Shown here: positions 10,429 through 22,400 of the stretch, piece by piece | Numbering within the stretch: position 1 is the first letter of the stretch | Layout of the letters: each line of letters starts with the position of its first letter | Source of the DNA: Phragmites australis | Lineage: Eukaryota > Streptophyta > Magnoliopsida > Poales > Poaceae | DNA: 64,000 nucleotides | Reading direction: 5' to 3' | Assembly (NCBI RefSeq): GCF_958298935.1 | Contig: NC_084943.1 | Coordinates: 15,121,001-15,185,000, forward strand | Translations under genes and position numbers: made by a program | Notes under the pieces: model-generated | Told to the model about the DNA's origin: nothing | The model's input: only the letters and a program-made list of their open reading frames with translations | The model's database searches: none

Positions 10429-13400
10429 CTACACGTAGTTCATCCTTTTGGGGAGGTTAATGCCAGCTCGCGCAAGGAGGTCTTTCGCTCTTTCTACAGC
10501 AGAAGAAATTACCTCCTCCTGGACCAGAGAAATAAAACAGACATGAGACACCATCAGTGGTATCCTTAGTTATCTATGTTCTCTACTGATTACAGACATG
10601 GTTTGCGGTCAAGAAAACATCATACATAAATATTTAGCTGATGAAAAATGGCTACTATTTCAAAATCCAGATCTTTAAAAATCTGCGGAGTTTATTGCAG
10701 CACATGATTTTCCAAGTTCCAGCATTGCTTAATTAAGCTAGTTTGTGGCAGTGCTACTCCAAAGAACTGTCACTAGTGAAAAAGAGAATTTAGGCAGAAC
10801 CACATATTGTTTGAAATATATCCTCCTGATATGACCATTATGGCGTGAGATGGCAGGATAATTCTGCCATCATGCTGATATGGCTATCATGGCTGTTTAT
10901 GGCAGATTGATTCTGCCATTAATTGTGCCATTTATTAGCTAGATTATTTCCGCTGTAATTAGATGTAATTACCTACCAAAATCTGTACATCCTGTACATT
11001 ATATATATATGCCTAGAGCATCAATGGAAAGAATCATCCATTCCAATTCCTTCCTTCTTTCATGGTATCTGCCTAAACCAATCCTTCCACCCCTCCCTCC
11101 TGCCATGGGTGACAACAGAGAAGCCGCCACTACCTTTGTCAACCTAGCTTCCGCATTATCCACAATCAACGTGCGCTCACACATCCATTTCTCCCTCAAG
11201 ATGCACCCTCCAAATTTCAGCCGATGGCGTGAGCTGTTCACATGCTTTCTTTGCAAGTTCGGTGCCTCCAAGCACATCAATGTCACACAGCACCCAAAGG
11301 TACCGACCCTGTGTGGCAAGCCACCGATTATGGGGTGCGCTCGTTCCTCTACGCTTCGATCTCGGAAGAGATCATCTCCATCGTCCTCACTCCCAGCACC
11401 TCTACTTGCACCATTTGGACCAACATCGAAGGCCTGTTCCATGAAAACAAGGCCTCGCGTGCTCTCTCCCTAGAGGCTGACTTTCGCAATCAAGCGCAAG
11501 GCGATACGTCGATCTACTGCAGGCACCCGTCGCACCCCATCCAGCAAAAGGAGAATACCAAAGACAATTGGCCTAACATGAAGTAACCGACAGTTAATGC
11601 TAGAGCAAGTGGTAGCCACCCTGACATCCCAGCGCAAGTGGGAGCCAGACTGACACATTGGACAGTGCGGTGCCGCAATAAGCGACCGGCTGAGTGCCAC
11701 GCCCTTAGGGCCAATTGGACCATTGTATTGCCATAGTAGATAATATTTTCTGATTAGGGTAAATGCATCCTACCTAGGCTCATGCTGTGCGATTCGATCG
11801 GTCCTAGACCCCTATGATATAGTGATAAGTTGTATCGCTACCTCTGTAAAGGCATGCTTGCACATTTACACCCTAAACGACACTATAAATACAGACCCAT
11901 GGCCATCAGGCCAGAGGACGAATCTTTTGGACGATCAACACGTTTTTGGTTCTCCCTTCTCTCTGCTTCTTCTTCAAGCTTGAGTCTCCTCTCTAGAAAA
12001 GACTATCGCCGCACTCATACGTGGGCCCGGGCCCTAGATGCCTCCTGTGATGACGCTCAGGGCACCTTTGCCGAGCCAGTGTCCTCTGAGAGCCTGGTCG
12101 CCCGGCAGCCCCGACGGCCTCCCCGCGGGGAAGCAGACTCCGGGGACACCACTGGCCCCGAAGGGCATAAATCCCGCTGACATCCTTGGCACCGACCACA
12201 AGCTCCAAAACCACCGGAAGGGTACTAATGCATCCTGCACGGACCTGGACATGGTAACAATACAGACGGTTGCCGAACCCTCATAGCTCTCCGAGAGGAT
12301 TACCTCAAGAGACAAACGGGACACCCGGCAAGGGAAAAAAGTCAGCGACAAGTAACCCAAGGGTCGCAAACCTACAGCGGACCGCCAGGTGGGCGATCAG
12401 GCCTTACCAAGCCCCCCTCGGCCCATTATGAGGACTAAGTCGCAAAAAGGCCCTAGCTATAAACAGAGTTTGGCAAGCCTCCAACGTAGGGGGGCCCGCA
12501 TGAGCCTCCGGAGCGGTTAGGGCCCACGACGTGCATTCCCGTCGGGTTCGATACTGGTGGGATTGGCCGTGGCAAAGAGGTGCAGGGCTCCGGCAATAGG
12601 GCTCTGAGTCCTCCGAATGCACACACAACCCAAACCCTTCAGCAGACAGCCTCGGCCAGAGAAGTCGACCCTTCCACCGCCTTCAGGCTGCAGAGTTCTT
12701 CCTGCCCTTCGACCTTACTATGGAGGCCTCATTTTGGCAAAGGTACGCCCGCTTATAGCCACCTAGCAATAGCTTACCTAGCTAGTTAGTATTTATACAA
12801 CAAAGTCAACGTACTCTAAAAGTAGCTAGCTTATCTTATTGAAAGTCTCCAGATAGCTGCTAGGTAGCAACAGGATACTGTAAGACTTAAGTTATATCTC
12901 TATTTAAACAATAAATAATAAAACCTAAGTTATATCTACAGTCAAAACTTAAGTTATACATTCGCTAAAATGAGACATAGAGGCATCTTAAAAACCTCCC
13001 CCACCGATGGCTTAGCCTCGGTGGCGGGGACACCTTAAAAACCTCCCCCATTGATGGTATGGACTCAGTAGCGGCGATACCTTAAAAACCTTGAAAACCC
13101 TCCGACAGGTCGTAAGTGTAAGCCCAGATGTCATTTTAGTACAAAGAAACCCTCCGGCAGGTCGTAGGCGAAAGCCCCGATGTCATAGAGGTTCTAAAAA
13201 CCCTTCGACAGGTCGTAGGCATAAGCCCTGATATCGTAGAGGTACAAAGAAACCCTCCGCCAGGTCGTAGGTGAAAGTCCCGATGCTGTAGAGGTACTAA
13301 AAACCCTTCAGCAGGCCGTAGACATAAATTCGATGTCGTAGAGGTACAAAGAAAACCTCCCGCAAGTCGTAGGCGAAAGCCTCGATGCCGTAGAGGTACT

Positions 13401-16400
13401 AAAAACCTCCCGACAGGTCGTAGGCGTAAGCCCTGATATCGTAGAGGTACAAAGAAACCCTTTGTTAGATCGTAGGCGAAAGCTCCGATGCCGTAGAGGT
13501 ACTAAAAACCATTCGACAGGTCGTAGGTGTAAGCCCCGATGTCGTAGAGGTACAAAGAAACCCTCCGACAGGTCGTAGGCGAAAGCCCTGATGCCGTAGA
13601 GATACTAAAAACCCTCCGACAGGTCATAAGCGTAAGCCCTGATGTCGTAGAGGTATAAAGAAACCCTCTAGCAGGTCGTAGGTGAAAGCTCCGATGTCGT
13701 AGAGGTACTCAAAACCCTCTAATAGATCATAGGCGTAAGTGTAAGCCCCAATGTCGTAGAGGTATAAAGAAACCCTCTGACAGGTCGTAGGCGAAAGCTT
13801 TGATGTCATAGAGGTACTGAAAACCCTCTAATAGATCGTAAGCGTAAGCCCCGATGTCGTAGAGGTACAAAGAAACCCTCCGACAGGTCGTAAGCGAAAG
13901 CTCCGATGTCGTAGAGGTACTGAAAACCCTTCAGCATGTCGTAGGCGAAAGCCCTGATGACGTAGAGGTACAGAAAACCCTCCGACAAAGTTGAAGGCAT
14001 AGCATCGATGTCATAAAGGCACGGAACCCTCTGGCAGCTCAAAGGCGTTGGCCGAGTACCAAGAGGTCGCGGACTGTCCCCCTCGGTCTAGCTATTGGTT
14101 TCACCTCCGGCAACTGCCGCAGGGGGCTAGATGGCCCTACCTCCGGAGCCTCACCACGGCTAAGGGCCAAGAGGATCGCGGACTGCCTCTCTCGGCCTAG
14201 CTATCGGTTTCACCTCCGGCAACTGCCGCAAGGCATCGGATGGCCCTGCCTCCGGAGCCTCGCCACAGCTAGGGGTGGGCCGAGGGTGTTGCGGACTGGC
14301 TCCCTCAGCCTGGCCATCGGTTTCACCTCCGGCAACCGCCGCAGGGCGCCAGATGACCCTACCTCTGAAGCCTCGCTATGGCTAAGGGCTGAGAGGATCT
14401 TGGACTATCTCCCTCGGCCTAGCCATCGGTTTCACCTCCGGCAACTACCGCTGAACTTCAAAGGGCCTTGCCTCCGGAGCCTCGCCACAGCTAAGGTACA
14501 AGGGGGTCGCGGACAACCTCCCTCGGCCTAGCTATCGGCTTCACCTCCTCCAACTGCCACTGAGCTCCGAATAGATTGCTTTGAGTCGGAAATCTGAAAC
14601 AAATTTGGAGAGGAGTCTATGCCGGCATCGGATAGAAAAATGTTCGTGTCATGCTGGAGCTTAGTGACAGCCAGGGTTGACAGGGTCATAAATGGCCTCC
14701 CTCAGCCTTAATCGTCGACTTCACCTCTATCCACCGCCACTAGGCTTCGGAACTACCTCGCCTCCGACAAAGAGCTCGTCTCATGGCCCCACTATTGGCT
14801 ACACCTCCTCTGCCAGGAACGACTAGGTCACTATCCCCTGCCAAAAGCGTTAGGGTCCAAACCCTCCGCACGTCGATGACACCTACCTTGGTTGTGTTGA
14901 GGCTTAAATCTGTGTAAGACTTCGTCGCTCTAGTCGCCCCTAAAGTGCAAAAAAAAAAGAAACCTACAATCGCACTCTCTAACTGCTAACAACCATTGCG
15001 TGCAAGGGCGCCGGGAAGGTAAGGCACTGAAGCTTAGATACACCAAAAAAAAAAAAAAAAAAAACATGTCTGGCCGTATGCCTGGAGGATCGCCATACAC
15101 TTCGATCAAGAAAAGAAAGAAGAAACACTTAGCGGACCCAAGGACTTAGTTATATTAATAATTTTCACATCCAAAAAGATGCTTACATGCCTTCCAGAGT
15201 ACCTAGTATCTGGACTACTCGGGACCAAAAGCATTGACCAAAGATGGGGAAGAAAACTACAAGCCTTAACAGTGGCGGATGAAGAGGCATATGCGCTTCA
15301 CCTACGGCCTACCGTTGCGGAGGCCGATGTAGTAGCCAGCCCTCACGCTGTCAGACGACGATGACAAGGACGAAGAGGACTCCTCCATGGCCTTCTCTCC
15401 CTCCTCCTTGGCCTTCTCCGCCTAGGCTGCCTCCTTCGCTTTCGCTTTCACCTTCTCTTCCTTGTCGATCTCCTTCTCTAAAAATTCCCAGTCAACCTCC
15501 TCATCGTCAGAGATATCGGTAATCTCGACTGGAGCGACCAATCGGGCTGAAGATCAAGACGGAGTGGCGGGGGCCGGCTCTCCCTGCAAGGATGGAAGCA
15601 CGATGGTGGCCGACTCTAACCTTGCAAATATGCTCGCGGGACCGCTCGCCCCGGAGGCACCACGGCCCGGAACTAGCGTCAGCGCCAGAGGAGACCCCGC
15701 CCCAATCAAGCCTGTCAAAATCATCGACATCTCCAACGATGAGAAGGACGACACCATGATCAAGCTGAAGAAGAATCGGTCTCTTCCACGGCAATAAAGG
15801 ATCAATTGGGTCGACCCCGGCTTTTATAGCCAGACCAATTATTTGCGTACGTCTAGGGAAGGAAACAGAACCGCCACGGGTACCGTCCCGCGGCCTTCCC
15901 AATTATTATCCTAAAGGGTTGTGGCCACATCCCGGTCAGTTCCGCGCGCACACAGCAACCCTTAGTTTTTTCATACACATCCTATTCGCATTTATTAGTT
16001 GAATCCCTTTCGTCACATGCAAGGGCAATCGGCACAAGACCCCATAAGAACCGGCGCATTACCCAAGTCAAACGCAATGACGTTACCATGCGTCATTAAG
16101 CGCTTCAAGAAATAGGGAGAATATCTTGTCTCTACATGCGATCCCCATTATGACAGTTCAAATGGCGAAAAGGCTCGCTATCAGAGAAGCTGAAGAGCTT
16201 GCTCTGACCGCCACAGGGCTTCAATCGGCCTTTAGCTCCAACGCCTTTACGCCTCCGGCCTCAGCACGGGCTCCGGAGTACATGGTCTCCGCTCGAACCT
16301 CGACGGTCTTCGGCTCCAACGACTCTACACCTCCGGCCTCAACACGGGCTCCGGAGCGCATGGCCTCTGCTCGAACTCGACGACCTTCAGCTCCAACGCC

Positions 16401-19400
16401 TCTACACCTCCGACCTCAGCATGGGCTTCGGAGCGCATTATCTCCGTCCAAACCTCGACGGCCTTTGGCTCCAACGCCTATATGGCTCCAGCCTCAGCAT
16501 GTGCTACGGAGCGTATTGACTCTGCTCAAACCTCAACGACCTTCGGCTCCAATGCCTCTACGCCTCCGGTCTCAGCAAGGGCTCCAGAGCGCATCGCCTC
16601 TGTTCGAGCCTCGACGGCCTTCGGCTCCAACGTCTACCGCGTCTCCAACTCTCGTCATTGGACTCCGAACCACACAGTTTCCTCCAGGTTACGCCATCTT
16701 CATCTGGCTTCGTCACCATCGCTTACGATCATCACCGAGAAGCTCTTCTACGACTAGAAGCTATATCAGAATATACTGATTATGAGGCTAGGCTAAAGAT
16801 AGTTCCTTCTACATCTGCTCACCCCTCCACACCTCGGGGCCAACAGATGAAGGGGTACTATTGGTGGAAATATCCCAGCCCACGGATAATACTAAGGGGA
16901 TGCCGTCAAGAGCTTCTCCGGAGCTCTTGGGCTCCGTACTCCCTGCAGAAGCTAATGCTTTCAGAGGTTGTGAACCCCTCCGACCATTGGCTCTCAAGAC
17001 AGGGGAAGAAGCTAGCCTCCAGAAGCCATATCAGCAAAACAACACCAAGGGCAACTGGCCTAACACGAAGTGACCAGCAATTAATGCTGGTGCAAGTGGT
17101 GGCCACTCTAACATCCCAGCGCAAGTGGAAGCCGAACTGACACCTTGGACAGTGCGGCGCCGCAATAAACGACCGGCTGAGTGCCACGTCCTTAGGGCCA
17201 ATTGCACCATTGTATTGACATAGTAGATAATATCTTCTGATTATGGGTAAATGCATCCTACCTAGGCCCATGCTGTGCGATTCGACCGGTACTAGGCCCC
17301 TGTGGTATAGTGATAGGTTGTATCGCTATCTCTGTAAGGGCATGCTTGCATATTTATACCATAAACGGCACTATAAATACAGACCCATAGCCATCAATCC
17401 AGGGGACGAATCTTTTGGATGATCAACATGTTTTTGGTTCTCCCTCCTCTTTGTTTCTTCTCCAAGCTTGAGTCTCCTCTCTAGAAGAGGCTCTCGTCGC
17501 ACAACACTAACTCCAACGGCTCCATGGCTCATTACAAGGCGTGGTGGGTTCTACAAGGCTTCTCACAGCAACCTAGCCTCGATTACGACGAGATATTTAG
17601 CCCTGTCGCCAAGCCATCCACCATTCGAACAGTACTATCCCTCGTCTTTGTAGCAATTGGCCCATCCAGCAACGAGACATCAAGAGTGCCTTCTTGCCTG
17701 ACACCCCCGCTAAGATCGTGTACTGTCAGCAGTCGTCTGGCTTCATTGACTCCATGCACCCGGACCATGTGTGCTGCCTCAACAAGTCACTCTACGGGCT
17801 CAAACAGGCGCCACGCGCTTGGTATAGTCGCTTCCAAGCCTTCATCCACACCATTGGCTTCCAAAGCTCCAAGTGCAACACGTCCCTCTTCATCTACAAC
17901 AATGACTCCGAGTGATTGCATCTCTTCAGCAAGAATTCTTAATGACTGACTTGGGTGCCCTACACTACTTCCTCTGCATCACAGCTCTTCGCTCACCCAA
18001 TAGCATCTTCCTCTTTCAAGAGAAGTACGCTGCCAAGATCCTGGAGCGTGCCAAGATGACTCAGTGCAATCCATACGCCACCCCCATTAAGGAACACTCC
18101 AAGTTGTCATCTACAACCGGCAATCCCGTGTCTGATCCCACACTTTATCGAAGCCTCGCTGGTGCCTTACAATACCTCACCATCACTCACCCCGACATAA
18201 CTCATGTGGTGCAACAGGTATGCCTCCATATGTATTATCCTCGGGAACAACATTTCTCCCTCATCAAAAGAATCTTGAGGTACATCAAAGGCACATTGGG
18301 ATTTGGGACGTGTTTGGTTCCTGGCCCCCACAGGCCAAGCCAAATTTTGGCCATGGACAAATTGAAGCAATGCCAAAATTTTGTAAAAAAAATGTTGTTT
18401 GGTTCGTGACCAAACCAAAGTTAGGGCAGTGACAAAATTAAGGTTTGGATTGCAACCATGCCAAAATTTCTAAAAGTTATGAGTATGACATGTGGGACAC
18501 ATAACTAATTTATTTTAGCGTCAGAATATAGTCAACATGGGTCTTGATTTGTAGATTTAATTACAAGGAATGCGACGGTGCAAACGCATTAAAAGTCGGA
18601 TGCATGGTTTAGGAGATATTGTGATTTAAAATTTGTTAATCCAAAGCTTTTGAAATACGTGCAGCCAGTGGGCAGCTACCACCTCAGCCAGTGGGCAGCT
18701 ACCACCTCAGCCAGTGGCCAAGACAAATGTTGGGCGACCGTTTTGCTCGCCCAGAGCCCTACCCGTGTTCCTCGTTGTCCGTAGCTGGGCCGGCCAAAAA
18801 AATTTTGGGTATGACCAAAATTTGGCCCCCAACCAAACGGAGGCCAAATTCACGGTTGGCTTGGCCTGTTAGGGTCATGATCCAAACACACCCTTGGACT
18901 TCAACTATCCCGTGGCTCAACTAGTGACCTTATCATCTACTCCGACGTTGACTATTTTTCTAAGGGAAAAAGGAAAATAGAAGGTGGATTATTGGGCTAG
19001 CTGCCAAGGCACACGTCGCTCCACCTCTGGCTTCTGTGTCTTCCTTGGAGACAGCCTCATCTCATGGTCCACCAAACAGCTCTAGCGCAGAAGCTGAGTA
19101 CCGCAGAGTGGCCAATGCTGTTACTGAGGCATGCTGGCTACGACAACTTCTCGTCGAACTCCGTCGACCTCTCAAGAAGGCCACCATTGTCTATTGCGAC
19201 AACATCAGCGCCGTGTATCTCTCCACAAGTCCAGTGCAACACCAACGCACCAAACATGTGGAGATAGATTTGTACTTCGTTCGTGAACGCGTTGCTCTCG
19301 GCTACATTCGTGTTCTTCACATTCCAACCTCCCTACAGTGTGCGGATATCTTCACCAAGGGACTGCAGCAATCTTCAACTTTCGGTCCAATCTCAATGTC

Positions 19401-22400
19401 CACTCCACTCCCGGTTGACACTGCGGGGGTTGTTGGAATATATTCTCCTGATATGACTATTATGGCGTGAGATGGCAGGATAATTCTGCCATCATGATGA
19501 TATGGCTATCATGGCTGTTTATGGCAGATTGATTCTGCCATTAATTGTGCCATTTATTAGCTAGATTATTTCTGCTGTAATTAGGTGTAATTACCAACCA
19601 AAATCTGTACATCCTGTACATTATATATATATGCCTAGAGCATCAATGGAAAGAATCATCCATTCTAATTCCTTCCTTCTTTCACATATCATATCAAGGA
19701 AGTTCTTTCCCATGCATATATAGTATATTAAGAATCTAGTGCCTATGTATTCATTTGTCTTTTCAGCTTTCACTGTGTCACAACTGTCTTCAGAAGTTAC
19801 CAACTTAGGTATAAATTAGAAACGAAACGATTTACAATGGTGCCATCATGTTTGGAGTGACAAATAGTAATCTAGGTACTTTCTGGTTATTTCAATGTTT
19901 GAAGTACAATAAACAAGTAGTAAATTACCTCATTCAGATTCACAATCTTATGATCCTTCATAATCCACCGACCATTGCACATAACAGATTCAATATTCTC
20001 TGTCCTCATGCAATAAACAATGTTGGCAACGCTGCATATTAGGAGAAGTGTTATGCCAATAGTCAATGATACAACAAAAGCCCAGCAGTATGTCACAACT
20101 CGCAATATTATAGGCCAGATAGTTTCAGGGAAAAAAAAGTCTAGATACATCAAGTAACAATAAGATTTGCTAGTTACGACCATAAAAGGTTTAGAGTACA
20201 CAATTGACAAAGATATTAGAAAAAAGCTATTATACACTTCTAATACAAGAGTGAAAACATCGATTAACAAAAAAGCCCAGAATGAAACCCATTATGAACA
20301 CTGTAGTAATTCAAAAACTTAACAAATAGATAACTAAAGCATAGTAGTGCACACCTGTCATGTAAAGGGACCATGGACCATTTAAATGGATTCACAACAA
20401 CCAAGTCCGCCTACACAAACAAGAATCGAAATCCATTTCAGTTTGCTACACAAAATAAGCTGGTCAAGCCACTCTTGACTTGAGACAAAGAAATACAGTA
20501 GGAAGCCAGGAAACAACATAATAAAAATGTCACAACGTAAACAAAAATATTGATAGTGTAGTTTCAGGATGACGAAAATGGAGATTTATCCACTTCCAAA
20601 ACGTGTGGACCTATGTTATTGGGCGCCATACACAAACGGAATAACAACTAGGAGCATCACCTTTTTTCCAACCTCCAGTGAACCTATTTCATTATCCCAC
20701 AGAACTGCTTTTGCACCATTAATAGTAGCCATCTTCAGTACAGTCTCAGCAGGAAGAGCAGTTGGATTCGTTGTACCACTGATGTATGCCTCTCGGCCTT
20801 TGTTAATTAGGGATGCTAGGTACATCTCATCCACTGTATAGCACAGGGTAGTCATGTAAATCATTGTGGGGGCTACATCGTTTTATATGTATTGAATAAC
20901 AAAGGTGAACATTCAGTGGAGATACAGATATATAACATACTAATAAAGACAAGGTGGATAGTACAAAGTTCAATTTCATGTAAAAATTGTGCAAACACTG
21001 TTTCAATGAGTTTAAAGAAAACAGAGGAGAATTTGTAACTAAATGGAGGCCTCAAGTAGCAAAAAAACTAATACCTAGACTAAGTATAAACAGGGCAAAG
21101 AAAAGAGAGGAAATAATACTAGTGCTATTTACTCTAATTTTCATTCAACTTTTTCTTAGATTAATTATTATTCTACGCTTTTCCACAAAAGTAGTATTTA
21201 CCTTTGTCTTTTGTTTTAGTGTTGCTTCATATAACTGCACAACTGAGGTCTACTTTAATCTCTACACTACATAGCAACCTAATAATCCATTATCTTTACA
21301 ATTACTGCTTCTACGCATAAATCAAATGGAAAAGGTATTTGAAAATTCTAGTGACGATTTTGAAAAGATGTTGAATACCTACACCACAACATTATTGTTC
21401 TAAATAGCGAACATTAGATAATTATTTGGTTGAAACAGTCTAATGGATAGTCAAGTGGATAGTCAACTAGACTCTCTGATCTATATTCTCTAAATAAGAA
21501 CTTTGATGTTGTATCATGATTTAGGCCCTGTTTGTTTCAGCTTCTTGTAGCTTCTGCTTTTCAGAAGCCAGAAGCTGAAACAAACAGCCTACTTTTGCTA
21601 GCTTCTGGCTGTGGTTTCTGAGAAGCAAAAGCAGTCTTTACTACTACAGAAGCCTGAGAAAACAGAAGCAAGTCTGGATGTATTTGTATTAGAAGCAGGC
21701 TTCTAGAGAAGCCACAGCTTGTAGAAGCTTAAACAAACAGGGCCTTAAGCTCACACATGCTCATAAAATGTTTGTTGTGAGGATATTTTTAAGGCAGACC
21801 AATGCTCATTCTGTTATTGCTTGGTGCTCCATCTGTACCAAGAGAGACACAAACACCAGAATCCAGCATTTCTCTAATTGGAGCAAACCCCAACATCCGC
21901 ATTGCAGATGCAGGGCAGTGAGAAACCTTGACACCAGCCTTTGAGAAATGCCCTATCTGCATTTGAGAATCACAAAAAATGAAACCTTTGTGAAAGAACT
22001 TGCTAGAAGCTGTACTTAAAATTGCAGTATTGCAATCTATTAGAAAAAAAAAGTTGGTAAATAACCGAAATCAGTGCAGAAATTAAGCCAACAGATTTAC
22101 ATGTGGCAAAAGAAACATTCTCGTACAGCTGTGTTAGCAGAGTCATGATGACTTCTACATGATCTAACTAAGTGTACACAGAAGCAACCTTCTTCGGTGT
22201 GCAGAAATTAGCAGAAATTCGTGAGTAGCAGTAGCAGCATTCAGGTTAGTTTTGGTTTTGTTGAATTGGGGAGTTCAGTTTTGTCAGGACTCAGGAGTTC
22301 TGATATTGGAAGGTCACATACAGGCTGAAAAGTCAAGCATATATTAGTTGATTTGTACCAGGCAATGAGATTAGTCCATGCATTAGTCTAAGTAGTCCTT

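Larger units (their letters stand above)
11538..17506 (+). mobile_element. Non-autonomous Tat-like gypsy element (LARD-type) nested in copia C
   Basis: Direct repeats of about 470 bp at 11538-12019 and 17036-17506 mark LTR sequence. The 3' LTR is longer (from 16859, tattggtggaaatatcc) and follows a purine-rich tract (gatgaagggg). The left LTR lacks its first about 180 bp. The internal 4.8 kb has no gag-pol; it holds three tandem arrays (13086-14035, 14046-14570, 16230-16640) and one acidic ORF (15462-15797). A related LTR lies at 60447-61506. The host copia resumes at about 17507-17525 in the RT domain. Orientation is plus, inferred from LTR start and tract. Confidence 0.75.
10808..19684 (+). 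mobile_element. Ty1-copia retrotransposon C, complete ends, inserted in the last intron of the amidohydrolase gene
   Basis: Bounded by LTRs 10808-11062 and 19431-19684 (about 255 bp, closely similar), and flanked by a perfect 5-bp target duplication catat (10803-10807 and 19685-19689). A primer binding site starts at 11063 (tggtatctg) and a G-rich polypurine tract (ctgcgggggt) ends at 19430. Coding: a gag fragment, then RT and RNase H fragments. The gag C-terminus, protease and integrase are absent where a gypsy-type element (about 11538-17506) lies. Orientation is opposite to the host gene. Non-autonomous now. Confidence 0.92.

Noticed and set aside
13086..14035. CRISPR-like array
   Set aside because: Units are contiguous and wholly repeated with no unique spacers, and the setting is a plant retroelement.
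16126..17140. 217- and 160-residue plus ORFs
   Set aside because: They read through the 78-bp array and the LTR of the nested element; composition follows the repeat.
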